Source: Calliopsis andreniformis (taxonomy: Eukaryota; Arthropoda; Insecta; Hymenoptera; Andrenidae). Taken from it: DNA of 64,000 nt. This document shows, in pieces, positions 49,501 through 62,809 of the stretch. The notes beneath the pieces were generated by a model. The model worked only from the letters and a program-made list of their open reading frames with translations. It was not told the DNA's origin and ran no database searches. The position numbers and the translations under genes were made by a program. The stretch spans positions 14,526,001-14,590,000 of the forward strand of contig NW_027480422.1 of NCBI RefSeq assembly GCF_051401765.1, in the 5' to 3' direction. The stretch's first letter is position 1, and every line of letters begins with the position of its first letter.

Positions 49501-52500
49501 CTCTGGTGGAACAACGCCCTAGGGTGAAGCCTAGGTTGCCCGGAACGTAGAAATGACCATTACCTTCACACTGCTTGCGATTATTCATTTTATACGATGG
49601 TAAAACTGTTGTACATATATCGTATTTTATGTTTCTGGCGTTGACTTCTTAGGCCCTAACGACTCGATCAGGTGGAGCACCGCCCTGTAGTGAAGTCTAG
49701 GTTGCCCGGAACGTAGAAGTGACCAATACTTCCACACTGTTTGCTGTTATTCATATTATACAGTGGAAAAACTGTTGTATTTATATTGTATTTTATGCTT
49801 CTGGCATTGACTTCTAAGGCCCTAACTATTCGATGTGGTTGAGCAACGCCCTAGAGTGAAGCCTAGATTGCCCGGAACGTAGAAATGACCATTACCTTCA
49901 CACTGTTTGCGATTATTCATTTTATACGATGGTAAAACTGTTGTATTTATTTGATATTTTATGCTTCTGGCATTGACTTCTAAGGCCCTAGCTATTCCAT
50001 CTGGTGGAGCAACGCCCTAGGGTGAAGCCTAGGTTGCCCGGAACGTAGAAATGACCATTACCTTCACACTGTTTGCGATTATTGATTTTATACGATGGTA
50101 AAACTGTTGTACATATATCGTATTTTATGCTTCTGGCGTTGACTTCTTAGGCCCTAACTATTCGATCAGCTGGAGTAACGCCCTAGGGCGAAGCCTAGGT
50201 TGCCCGGAACGTAGAAATGACCATAACTTTCATACGGGTTGCAATTATTCGTTTTATACGATGGAAAAACTGTTGTATTAATTTTGTGTTTGGTGCTTCA
50301 GGCGTTGACTTCTTAGGCCCTAACTATTCGCCCTGGTGGAACAACGCCCTAGGGTGAAGCCTAGGTTGCCCGGAACGTATAAATGACCATTACGTTCACA
50401 CTGTTTGCGATTATTCATTTTATACTATGGTAAAACTGTTGTACATATATCGTATTTTATGTTTCTGGCGTTGACTTCTTACGCACTAACTATTCGATCA
50501 GGTGGAGCAACGCCCTAGGGTGAAGCCTAGGTTGCCCGGAACGTAGAAATGACCGTAACTTTCATACTGGTTGCAATTATTCGTTTTATACGATGGAAAA
50601 ACTGTTGTATTAATTTTGTATTTGGTGCTTCTGGCGTTGACTTCTTAGGCCCTAACTATTCGATCCGGTGGAGCAACGCCCTAGAGCGAAGCCTAGGTTG
50701 CCCGGAATGTAGAAATGACCATCACTTTCACACTGGTTGCAATTATTCTTGTTATACGATGGAGAAACTGTTGTATTTATTTTGTATTTTATGCTTCTGG
50801 CGTTGACTTCTTAGGCCCTAACTATTCGATCAGGTGGAGCAACGCCCTTGAGCGAAGCCTAGGTTGCACGGAACGTAAAAATGACCTGTACTTTCACACT
50901 GGTTGTAATTATTCCTGTTATACGATGGAAAAACTGTTGTACTTATGTTGTATCTAATGCTTCTGGCGTCGAATTCTAAGTCCCTAACTATTCGATCTGG
51001 TGGAGCAACGCCCTAGAGTGAAGCCTAGGTTGCCCGGAACGTAGAAATGACCGGTACTTTCACACTGTTTGCAAATGTACATTATATACGATGGAAAACC
51101 TGTTGTATTTATATTGTATTTGATGCTTCTGGCGTTGACTTCTTAGGCACTAACTATTTGATCTGGTGGAGCACCGCCGTGTAGTGAAGCCTAGGTTGCC
51201 CGGAACGTAGAAATGACAATTACTTCCACACTGTTTGCAATTATTCATATTATACAGTGGAAAAACTGTTGTATTTATATTGTATTTTATGCTTCTGGCA
51301 TTGACTTCTAAGGCCCTAACTATTCGATGTGGTTGAGCAATGCCCTAGAGTGAAGCCTAGATTGCCCGGAACGTAGAAATGACCAGAACTTTCATACTGG
51401 TTGCAATTATTCGTTTTATACGATGGAGAAACTGTTGTGTTTATTTTGTATTTGGTGCTTCTGGCGTTGACTTCTTAGGCCCTAACTGTTGGATGTGGTG
51501 GACCAAAGCCCTAGAGTGAAGCCTAGGTTGCCCGGAACGTAGAAATGACCGTTACTTTTACACTGTTTGCAAATGTACATTATATACCATGGAAAAGCTG
51601 TTGTATTTATATTGTATTTTATGCTTCTGGCGTTGACTTCTTAGGACCTAACTATTTGATCCGGTGGAGCACCGCCCTGTAGTGAAGCCTAGGTTGCCCG
51701 GAACGTGGAAATGACCATAACTTTCACAGTGGTTTCAATTATTCGTTTTATACAATGGAAAAACCGTTCTATTTATTTTGTATTTTATGCTTCGGGCGTT
51801 GACTTTTATGGCCCTAACTATTCGATCTGATGGAGCAACGCCCTAGAGTGAAGCCTAGGTTGCCCGGAACGTAGAAATGACCATTACCTTCACACTGTTT
51901 GCGATTATTCATTTTATACGATGGCAAAACTGTTGTATTTATTTTGTATTTTATGCTTCTGGCATTGACTTCTAAGGCCCTAGCTATTCCATCTGGTGGA
52001 GCAACGCCCTAGAGTGGAGCCTAGGTCGCCCGAAACGTGGAAATGACCATTACTTTCACTCTGGTTGCAATTATTCCAGCTGTACGATGGACAAACTGTT
52101 GGATTTTGATTGTACTTTATGCTTCAGGCGTTGACTTCTTAGGCCCTAACTATTCGCTCTGGTGGAACAACGCCCTAGGGTGAAGCCTAGGTTGCCCAGA
52201 ACGTAGAAATGACCGTAACCTTCATACTGGTAGCTATTATTCGTTTTATACGATGGAAAAACTGTTGTATTAATTTTGTATTTGGTGCTTCTGGCGTTAA
52301 CTTCTTAGGCACTAACTATTCGATCCGGTGGAGCAACGGCCTAGAGCGAAGCCTAGATTGCCCGGAATGTAGAAATGACCATAGCTTTCACACTGGTTGC
52401 AATTATTCCTGTTATACATGTGAAAAACTGTTGTATTTATATTGTGTTTTATGCTTGTGGCGTTGACTTCTTAGGCCCTAACTATTCGATATGGTTGAGC

Positions 52501-55500
52501 AACGCCCTAGAGTGAAGCCTAGGTTGCCCGGAACGTAGAAATGGCCATAGCTTTCACACAGGTTGCAATTATTCCTGTTATACAAGTGAAAAACTGTTGT
52601 CTTCATATTGTATTTTATGCTTCTGGCGTTGGCTTCTTAGGCCCTAACTATTCGATCTGGTGGAGCAACGCCCTAGAGTGTAGCCTAGGTTGCCCGGAAC
52701 GTAGAAATGACCATAACTTTCATACTGGTTGCAATTATTCGTTTTATACTATGGAAAAACTGTTGTATTTATTTTGTATTTGGTGCTTCTGGCGTTGACT
52801 TCTTAGGCCCTAACTGTTAGATGTGGAGGTCCAACGCCCTAGAGTGAAGCCTAGGTTGCCCGGAACGTAGAAATGACCATACCTTTCAGACTGGCTGCAA
52901 TTATTCCTGTTATACGATGAAAAAAATGTTGTACTTTTATTGTATTTTATGCTTCAGGCGTTGACTTCTAAGGCCCTAACTATTCGATGTGGTGGCGCAA
53001 CGCCCTTGAGCGAAGCCTAGGTTGCCGGGAACGTAAAAATGACCTGTACTTTCACACTGGTTGCAGTTATTCCTGTTATACGATGGAAAAACTGTTGTAC
53101 ATATATCGCATTTTATGCTTCTGGCGTTGACTTCTTAGGCCCTAACTATTCGATCAGGTGGATCAACGCCCTAGGGTGAAGCCTAGGTTGCGCGGAACGT
53201 AAAAATGACCTGTACTTTCACACTGGTTGCAATTATTCCTGTTATACGATGGAAAAACTGTTGTATTTATATTGTATTTTATGCTTCTGGCATTGACTTC
53301 TAAGGCCCTAGCTATTCGATATGGTTGAGCAACGCCCTAGAGTGAAGCCTAGATTGCCCAGAACGTAGAAATGACCATAGCTTTCATACTGGTTGCAATT
53401 ATTCGTTTTAAACGATGGGAAAACTGTTGTATTTATATTGCATTTTATGCTTCTGGCATTGACTTCTAAGGCCCTAACTATTCGATGTGGGGAAGCAACG
53501 TCCTAGAGAGAAGCCTAGGTTGCCCGGAACGTAGAAATGGCCATAGCTTTCACACTGGTTGCAATTATTCGTTTTATACGATGTAAAAACTGTAGTATTA
53601 ATTTTGTATTTGGTGCTTCTGGCGTTGACTTCTTAGACCCTAACTATTCGATCCGGTGAAGCAACGCCCTAGAGTCACGCCTAGGTTGCCCGGAATGTAG
53701 AAATGACCATCACTTTCACACTGGTTGCAATTATTCTTGTTATACAATGGAAAAACTGATGTATTTATTTTGTATTTTATGCTTCTGGCATTGACTTCTA
53801 AGGCCCTAGCTATTCCATCTGGTGGAGCAACGCCCTAGAGTGGAGCCTAGCTCGCCCGAAACGTAGAAATGACCATTACTTTCACTCTGGTTGCAATTAT
53901 TCCAGCTATACGATGGACAAACTGTTGGATTTTGATTGTACTTTATACTTCTGGCGTTGACTTCTAAGGCCGTATCTATTCGATCTGGTGGGGCGACGCC
54001 CTAGAGTGAAGCCTAGGTTGCCCGGAACGCAGAAATGGCCATTACTTTCACACTGGTTGCAATTATTCCTGTTATACGATGGAAAAACTGTTGCATCTTT
54101 ATTGTATTTTATGCTCCGGGCGCTGACTTCTAAGGCACTAACGATTCGATCTGGTGGAGCACCGCCCTGTAGTGAAGCCTAGGTTGCCCGGAACGTAGAA
54201 ATGACCTGTACTTTCACACTGGTTGCAGTTATTCCTGTTATACGATGGAAAAACTGTTGCATTTTTATTGTATTTTATGCTTGTGTCGTTGAATTCTAAG
54301 TCCCTAACTATGCGATCTGGTGGAGAAATGCCCTACAGTTAAGCCTAGGTTGCCCGGAACGTAGAAATGACCTTTACATTCACACTGTCTGCAAATATAC
54401 ATTATATACGATAGAAAAACTGTTGTATCTATTTTGTATTTTATGCTTCTGGCGCTGACTTCTTAGGTCCTAGCTGTTGAATCTGGTGGAGCAACGCCCA
54501 GGCGTGAAGCCTAGGTTGCGCGGAACGTAGAAATGACCATAACTTTCACACTGGTTTCAATTATACGTTTTATGCAATGGAAAAACTGTTGTATTTATTT
54601 TGTATTTGGTGCTTCTGTCGTTGATTTCTTAGGCCCTAACTATTCGATCCGGTGGAGCAACGGCCTAGAGCGAAGCCTAGGTTGCCCGGAATGTAGAAAT
54701 GACCATCACTTTCACACTGGTTGCAATTATTCTTGTTATACGATGGAGAAACTGTTGTATTTATTTTGTATTTTATGCCTCTGGCGTTGACTTCTTAGGC
54801 CCAAACTATTCGATCAGGTGGAGCAACGCCCTAGGGTGAAGCCTAGGTTGCCCGGAACGTAGAAATGACCATAACTTTCATACTGGTTGCAATTATTCGT
54901 TTTATACGATGGAAAAACTGTTGTATTTATTTTGCATTTGGTGCTTCTGGCGTTGACTTCTTAGGCCCTAACTGTTAGATGTGGAGGACCAACGCCCTAG
55001 AGTAAAGCCTAGGTTGCTCGGAACGTAGAAATGACCATATCTTTCAGACTGGTTGCAATTATTCCTGTTATACGATGAAAAAAATGTTGTATTTTTATTG
55101 TATTTTATGCTTCAGCGTTCACTTCCTAGGCCCTAACTATTCGCTCTGGTGGAACAACGCCCTAGGGTGATGCCTAGGGTGCCCGGGTCGTAGAAATGAC
55201 CATTACTTGCACACTGGTTGCAATTATTCGTTTCATACGATGGAAAAACTGTTGTATTTATTTTGTATTTGGTGCTTCTGGCGTCGACTTCTAAGGCCCT
55301 AACTATTCGATGTGGTTGAGCAACGCCCTAGAGTGAAGCCTAGATTGCCCGGAACGTAGAAGTGACCAGAACTTTCATACTGGTTGCAATTATTCGTTTT
55401 ATACGATGGAAAAACTGTTGTGTTTATTTTGTATTTGGTGCTTCTGGCGTTGACTTCTTAGGCCCTAACTGTTGGATGTGGTGGACCAAAGCCCTAGAGT

Positions 55501-57930
55501 GAAGCCTAGGTTGCCCGGAACGTAGAAATGACCGTTACTTTTACACTGTTTGCAAATGTACATTATATAGCATGGAAAAGCTGTTGTATTTATATTGTAT
55601 TTTATGCTTCTGGCGTTGACTTCTTAGGCCCTAACTATTTGATCCGGTGGAGCACCGCCCTGTAGTGAAGCCTAGGTTGCCCGGAACGTGGAAATGACCA
55701 TAACTTTCACACTGGTTTCAATTATTCGTTTTATACAATGGAAAAACTGTTCTATTTATTTTGTATTTTATGCTTCTGGCGATGACTTCTTAGGCCCTAA
55801 CTATTCGATCAGCTGGAGTAACGCCCTAGGGTGAAGCCTAGGTTGCCCGGAACGTAGAAATGTCCATAACTTTCATACGGGTTGCAATTATTCGTTATAT
55901 ACGATGGAAAAACTGTTGTACATATATCGTATTTTATGCTTCTGGCGTTGACTTCTTAGGCCCTAACTATTCGATCAGGTGGAGCAACGCCCTAGGGTGA
56001 AGCCTAGGTTGCCCGGAACGTAGAAATGACCATAACTTTCATACTGGTTGCAATTATTCGTTTTATACGATGGAAAAACTGTTGTACATATATCGTATTT
56101 TATGCTTCTGGCGTTGACTTCTTAGGCCCTAACTATTCGATCAGGTGGAGCAACGCCCTAGAGTGAAGCCTAGGTTGCCCGGAACGTAGAAATGGCCATA
56201 GCTTTCACACAGGTTGCAATTATTCCTGTTATACAAGTGAAAAACTGTTGTCTTCATATTGTATTTTATGCTTCTGGCGTTGGCTTCTTAGGCCCTAACT
56301 ATTCGATCTGGTGGAGCAACGCCCTAGAGTGTAGCCTAGGTTGCCCGGAACGTAGAAATGACCATAACTTTCATACTGGTTGCAATTATTCGTTTTATAC
56401 TATGGAAAAACTGTTGTATTTATTTTGTATTTGGTGCTTCTGGCGTTGACTTCTTAGGCCCTAACTGTTAGATGTGGAGGTCCAACGCCCTAGAGTGAAG
56501 CCTAGGTTGCCCGGAACGTAGAAATGACCATACCTTTCAGACTGGCTGCAATTATTCCTGTTATACGATGAAAAAAATGTTGTACTTTTATTGTATTTTA
56601 TGCTTCAGGCGTTGACTTCTAAGGCCCTAACTATTCGATGTGGTGGCGCAACGCCCTTGAGCGAAGCCTAGGTTGCCGGGAACGTAAAAATGACCTGTAC
56701 TTTCACACTGGTTGCAATTATTTCTGTTATACGATGGAAAAACTGTTGTACTTATGTTGTATTTTATGCTTCTGGCGTCGAATTCTAAGTCCCTAACTAT
56801 TCGATCTGTTGCAGCAACGCCCTAGAGTGAAGCCTAGGTCGCCCGAAACGTAGAAATGACCATTACTTTCACTCTGGTTGCAATTATTCCAGCTATACGA
56901 TGGACAAACTGTTGGATTTTGATTGTACTTTATACTTCTGGCGTTGACTTCTAAGGCCCTATGTATTCGATCTGGTGTAGTAATGCCTCAGAGTTAAGTC
57001 TAGGATGCCCGCAACGTAGAAATGGCTATGAATTTCACACTGGTTGCAATTATTCGTTTTATACGATGGAAAAACTGTTGTACATATATCGCATTTTATG
57101 CTTCTGGCGTTGACTTCTTAGGCCCTAACTATTCGATCAGGTGGATCAACGCCCTAGGGTGAAGCCTAGGTTGCGCGGAACGTAAAAATGACCTGTACTT
57201 TCACACTGGTTGCAATTATTCCTGTTATACGATGGAAAAACTGTTGTATTTATATTGTATTTTATGCTTCTGGCATTGACTTCTAAGGCCCTAGCTATTC
57301 GATATGGTTGAGCAACGCCCTAGAGTGAAGCCTAGATTGCCCAGAACGTAGAAATGACCATAGCTTTCATACTGGTTGCAATTATTCGTTTTATACGATG
57401 GGAAAACTGTTGTATTTATATTGCATTTTATGCTTCTGGCATTGACTTCTAAGGCCCTAACTATTCGATGTGGGGAAGCAACGTCCTAGAGAGAAGCCTA
57501 GGTTGCCCGGAACGTAGAAATGGCCATAGCTTTCACTCTGGTTGCAATTATTCGTTTTATACGATGTAAAAACTGTAGTATTAATTTTGTATTTGGTGCT
57601 TCTGGCGTTGACTTCTTAGACCCTAACTATTCGATCCGGTGAAGCAACGCCCTAGAGTCACGCCTAGGTTGCCCGGAATGTAGAAATGACCATCACTTTC
57701 ACACTGGTTGCAATTATTCTTGTTATACGATGGAAAAACTGATGTATTTATTTTGTATTTTATGCTTCTGGCATTGACTTCTAAGGCCCTAGCTATTCCA
57801 TCTGGTGGAGCAACGCCCTAGAGTGGAGCCTAGCTCGCCCGAAACGTAGAAATGACCATTACTTTCACTCTGGTTGCAATTATTCCAGCTATACGATGGA
57901 CAAACTGTTGGATTTTGATTGTACTTTATA
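46324..57930 (+). repeat. 11.6-kb segmental duplication, copy 2
   Basis: Near-identical partner of 27,416-39,022, with offset 18,908. It keeps the internal 3,651- and 3,983-bp pairs of the first copy. After 57,930 the two copies part: this one continues with a TGGGGCGACGCCC monomer, while the upstream one jumps to the 23.9-kb type. The very low divergence means the copying is recent, or that the two are kept alike by exchange. A mis-assembled duplicate cannot be ruled out from the sequence alone. Confidence 0.93.
53075..55186 (+). repeat. 2.1-kb segment, copy 1 (pairs with 57,058-59,169)
   Basis: Matches 57,058-59,169 with offset 3,983 bp (24 monomers less 1). Markers in order: TACATATATCGCATT, GGGGAAGCAACGTCC, GTAGTATTAATTTTG, GATCCGGTGAAGC, TGGGGCGACGCCC, CTTGTGTCGTTGAATTC, CCCAGGCGTGAAGCC, GATGTGGAGGACC, GCTTCAGCGTTCAC. 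The upstream equivalent in the first 11.6-kb copy (34,189-35,039 to 38,172-39,022) is shorter, because that copy breaks at 39,022. Confidence 0.88.
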
Positions 57931-59169
57931 CTTCTGGCGTTGACTTCTAAGGCCGTATCTATTCGATCTGGTGGGGCGACGCCCTAGAGTGAAGCCTAGG
58001 TTGCCCGGAACGCAGAAATGGCCATTACTTTCACACTGGTTGCAATTATTCCTGTTATACGATGGAAAAACTGTTGCATCTTTATTGTATTTTATGCTTC
58101 GGGCGCTGACTTCTAAGGCACTAACGATTCGATCTGGTGGAGCACCGCCCTGTAGTGAAGCCTAGGTTGCCCGGAACGTAGAAATGACCTGTACTTTCAC
58201 ACTGGTTGCAGTTATTCCTGTTATACGATGGAAAAACTGTTGCATTTTTATTGTATTTTATGCTTGTGTCGTTGAATTCTAAGTCCCTAACTATGCGATC
58301 TGGTGGAGAAACGCCCTACAGTTAAGCCTAGGTTGCCCGGAACGTAGAAATGACCTTTACATTCACACTGTCTGCAAATATACATTATATACGATAGAAA
58401 AACTGTTGTATCTATTTTGTATTTTATGCTTCTGGCGCTGACTTCTTAGGTCCTAGCTGTTGAATCTGGTGGAGCAACGCCCAGGCGTGAAGCCTAGGTT
58501 GCGCGGAACGTAGAAATGACCATAACTTTCACACTGGTTTCAATTATACGTTTTATGCAATGGAAAAACTGTTGTATTTATTTTGTATTTGGTGCTTCTG
58601 TCGTTGATTTCTTAGGCCCTAACTATTCGATCCGGTGGAGCAACGGCCTAGAGCGAAGCCTAGGTTGCCCGGAATGTAGAAATGACCATCACTTTCACAC
58701 TGGTTGCAATTATTCTTGTTATACGATGGAGAAACTGTTGTATTTATTTTGTATTTTATGCTTCTGGCGTTGACTTCTTAGGCCCAAACTATTCGATCAG
58801 GTGGAGCAACGCCCTAGGGTGAAGCCTAGGTTGCCCGGAACGTAGAAATGACCATAACTTTCATACTGGTTGCAATTATTCGTTTTATACGATGGAAAAA
58901 CTGTTGTATTTATTTTGTATTTGGTGCTTCTGGCGTTGACTTCTTAGGCCCTAACTGTTAGATGTGGAGGACCAACGCCCTAGAGTAAAGCCTAGGTTGC
59001 CCGGAACGTAGAAATGACCATATCTTTCAGACTGGTTGCAATTATTCCTGTTATACGATGAAAAAAATGTTGTATTTTTATTGTATTTTATGCTTCAGCG
59101 TTCACTTCCTAGGCCCTAACTATTCGCTCTGGTGGAACAACGCCCTAGGGTGATGCCTAGGGTGCCCGG
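57931..59169 (+). repeat. Right part of the 2.1-kb segment copy 2
   Basis: Continues the copy of 53,948-55,186 (offset 3,983) beyond the end of the 11.6-kb duplication. The first 166 bp (57,931-58,096) is the monomer missing at the 39,023 junction. From 58,097 to about 58,625 it also follows 39,023-39,551 with offset 19,074 (18,908 + 166). It ends at a sharp junction at CCCGG, 59,166-59,170. Confidence 0.85.
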
Positions 59170-59572
59170 AACGTGGAAATGACCATAACTTTCACACTGG
59201 TTTCAATTATTCGTTTTATACAATGGAAAAACTGTTCTATTTATTTTGTATTTTATGCTTCTGGCGATGACTTCTTAGGCCCTAACTATTCGATCAGCTG
59301 GAGTAACGCCCTAGGGTGAAGCCTAGGTTGCCCGGAACGTAGAAATGTCCATAACTTTCATACGGGTTGCAATTATTCGTTATATACGATGGAAAAACTG
59401 TTGTACATATATCGTATTTTATGCTTCTGGCGTTGACTTCTTAGGCCCTAACTATTCGATCAGGTGGAGCAACGCCCTAGGGTGAAGCCTAGGTTGCCCG
59501 GAACGTAGAAATGACCATAACTTTCATACTGGTTGCAATTATTCGTTTTATACGATGGAAAAACTGTTGTAT
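59166..59572 (+). repeat. Segment matching 55,681-56,087 after a 3-monomer skip
   Basis: At 59,166-59,170 the offset to the 53-56 kb reference drops from 3,983 to 3,485, a difference of 498 bp, exactly 3 monomers. Upstream reads GTGATGCCTAGGGTGCCCGG, as near 55,185. Downstream reads ACGTGGAAATGACC, as at 55,686. The reference has three more monomers in between. The join lies at the shared GCCCGG, so monomer register is kept. Confidence 0.85.
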
Positions 59573-62500
59573 TCATATTGTATTTTATGCTTCAGGCGTT
59601 GACTTATTAGGCCCTAACTGTTCGCTCTGGTTGAACAACGCCCTCGTGACAAGCCTAGGTTGCCCGGAATGTAGAAATCACCATCACTTTCACACTGGTT
59701 GCAATTATCCTTGTTATACAATGGGAAAACTGATGTATTTAATTTGTATTTTATGCTTCTGGCGTTGACCTCTTAGGCCCTAACTATTTGATCTGGTGGA
59801 GCAGTGCGTCAGAGTTAAGTCTAGGATGCCCGCAACGTAGAAATGGCTATTACTTTCACACTTGTTGCAATCATTCGTTTTATACGATGGAAAAGCTGTT
59901 GTACATATATCGTATTTTATGCTTCTGGCGTTGACTTCTTAGGCCCTATCTATTGGATCCGGTGGAGCAACGCCCTAGAGTCAAGCCTAGGTTGCCCGGA
60001 ATGTAGAAATGACCATAGCTTTCACACTGGTTGCAATTATTCCTGTTATACATGTGAAAAACTGTTGTATTTATATTGTATTTTATGCTTGTGGCGTTGA
60101 CTTCTTAGGCCCTAACTATTCGATATGGTTGAGCAACGCCCTAGAGTGAAGCCTAGGTTGCCGGGAACGTAGAAATGGCCATAGCTTTCACACTGGTTGC
60201 AATTATTCCTGTTATACAAGTGAAAAACTGTTGTCTTCATATTGTATTTTATGCTTCTGGCGTTGGCTTCTTATGCCCTAACTATTCGATCTGGTGGAGC
60301 AACGTCATAGGGTGAAGCCTAGGTTGCGCGGAACGTAGAAATGACCATAGCTTTCATACTGGTTGCAATTATTCGTTTTTTACGACGGAAAAACTGTTGT
60401 ATTTATTTTGTATTTGGTGCTCCTGGCGTTGACTTCTTAGGCCCTAGCTATTGGATCTGGTGGAGCAGCGCCCTAGGGCGAAGCCTAGGTTGCCCGGAAC
60501 GTAGAAATGGCCATAGCTTTCACACTGGTTGCAATTATTCCTGTTATACATGTGAAAAACTGTTGTATTTATATTGTATTTTATGCTTGTGGCGTTGACT
60601 TCTTAGGCCCTAACTATTCGATATGGTTGAGCAACGCCCTAGAGTGAAGCCTAGGCTGCCGGGAACGTAGAAATGGCCATAGCTTTCACACTGGTTGCAA
60701 TTATTCCTGTTATACAAGTGAAAAACTGTTGTCTTCATATTGTATTTTATGCTTCTGGCGTTGGCTTCTTAGGCCCTAACTATTCGATCTGGTGGAGCAA
60801 CGCCCTAGAGTGTAGCCTAGGTTGCCCGGAACGTAGAAATGACCATAACTTTCATACTGGTTGCAATTATTCGTTTTATACTGTGGAAAAACTGTTGTAT
60901 TTATTTTGTATTTGGTGCTTCTGGCGTTGACTTCTTAGGCCCTAACTATTCGATGTGGGGAAGCAACGTCCTAGAGAGAAGCCTAGGTTGCCCGGAACGT
61001 AGAAATGGCCATAGCTTTCACACTGGTTGCAATTATTCGTTTTATACGATGTAAAAACTGTAGTATTAATTTTGTATTTGGTGCTTCTGGCGTTGACTTC
61101 TTAGGCCCTAACTATTCGATCCGGTGAAGCAACGCCCTAGAGTCACGCCTAGGTTGCCCGGAATGTAGAAATGACCATCACTTTCACACTGGTTGCAATT
61201 ATTCTTGTTATACGATGGAAAAACTGATGTATTTATTTTGTATTTTATGCTTCTGGCATTGACTTCTAAGGCCCTAGCTATTCCATCTGTTGGAGCAACG
61301 CCCTAGAGTGGAGCCTAGGTCGCCCGAAACGTAGAAATGACCATTACTTTCACTCTGGTTGCAATTATTCCAGCTATACGATGGACAAACTGTTGGATTT
61401 TGATTGTACTTTATACTTCTGGCGTTGACTTCTAAGGCCCTATGTATTCGATCTGGTGTAGCAATGCCTCAGAGTTAAGTCTAGGATGCCCGCAACGTAG
61501 AAATGGCTATTAATTTCACACTGGTTGCAATTATTCGTTTTATACAATGGAAAAACTGTTGTACATATATCGTATTTTATGCTTCTGGCGTTGACTTCTT
61601 AGGCTCTAACTATTCGATCAGGTGGAGCAACGCCCTAGGGTGAAGCCTAGGTTGCCCGGAACGTAGAAATGACCATAACTTTCATACTGGTTGCAATTAT
61701 TCGTTTTATACGATGGAAAAATTGTTGTATTTATTTTGTATTTGGTGCTTCTGGCGTTGACTTCTTAGGCCCTAACTGTTAGATGTGGAGGACCAACGCC
61801 CTAGAGTGAAGCCTAGGTTGTCCGGAACGTAGAAATGACCATATCTTTCAGACTGGTTGCAATTATTCCTGTTATACGATGAAAAAAATGTTGTATTTTT
61901 ACTGTATTTTATGCTTCTGGCGTTGACTATTAAGGCCCTAGCTATTCGATGTGGTGGAGCAACGCCCTAGAGTGAATCCTAGGTTGCCCGGAAGGTAGAA
62001 ATGACCATCACTTTCACACTTGTTGCAATTACTCCTGTTATACGATGGAAAAACTGTTATACCTTTATCGTATTTTATGCTTCTGGCGTTTACTTCTTAG
62101 GCCCTAACTATTGGATCTGGTGGACCAACGCCTTAGAGTGAAGCCTAGGTGGCCCGGAACGTGGAAATGACCAGTACTTTCATACTGGTTGCAGCTTTCC
62201 TGTTATACGATGGAAAAACTGTTGTATTTTTATTGTATTTTATGCTTCTGGCATTGACTTCTAAATCCCTTGCTATTCGGTCTGGTGGAGCAACGCCCTT
62301 GAGCGAAGCCTAGGTTGCCCGGAACGTAAAAATGAGCTGTACATTCACACTGGTTGCAATTATTCCTGTAATACGATGGAACAACTGTTGTACTTATGTT
62401 GTATTTAATGCTTCTGGCGTCGAATTCTAAGTCCCTAACTATTCGATCTGGTGGAGCAACGCCCTACAGTGAAGCCTAGGTTGCCCGGAGTGTAGAAATG

Positions 62501-62809
62501 ACCATAACTTTCATACTGGTTGCAATTATTCCTTTTATACGATGGAAAAACTGTTGTATTTTTATTGTATTTTATGCTTCTGGCGTTTACTTCTAAGTCC
62601 CTCGCTATTCGATCTGGTGGAGCAACGCCCTAGAGTGAAACCTAGGTTGCCCGGAAAGTAGAAATGACCATTTCTTTCACACTGGTTGCAATTATTCCTT
62701 TTATTCGATGGAAAAACTGTTGTATTTTTATTGTATTTTATGCTTCTTGCGTTTACTTCTAAGTGCCTAACAATGCTATCTGGTGGAGCAACGCCCTACA
62801 GTTAAGCCT
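59573..62809 (+). repeat. Mixed monomers with a partial 3-mer duplication
   Basis: About 19.5 monomers. Bases 60,000-60,302 recur at 60,498-60,800 (offset 498, 3 monomers), sharing TATACATGTG, a GCCGGGAACG variant and TATACAAGTG. Bases 60,341-60,940 match 16,563-17,162 (offset 43,778). Bases 60,953-61,309 match 19,011-19,367 (offset 41,942), both with CCATCTGTTGGAGC. Bases 62,167-62,480 recur at 63,328-63,640 (offset 1,161). The part at 61.3-62.1 kb is built from types seen in the 12-mer (GGATTTTGATTG, TACATATATCG, GATGTGGAGGACC). No non-satellite sequence was found. Confidence 0.8.

Noticed and set aside
27416..57930. Assembly error as the sole explanation of the 18,908-bp-spaced copies
   Set aside because: Not excluded, but disfavoured: the copies differ by a few real substitutions and by one whole monomer near 39,022/57,931. 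The sequence between them is a distinct mosaic rather than a simple repeat. Long reads would settle it.
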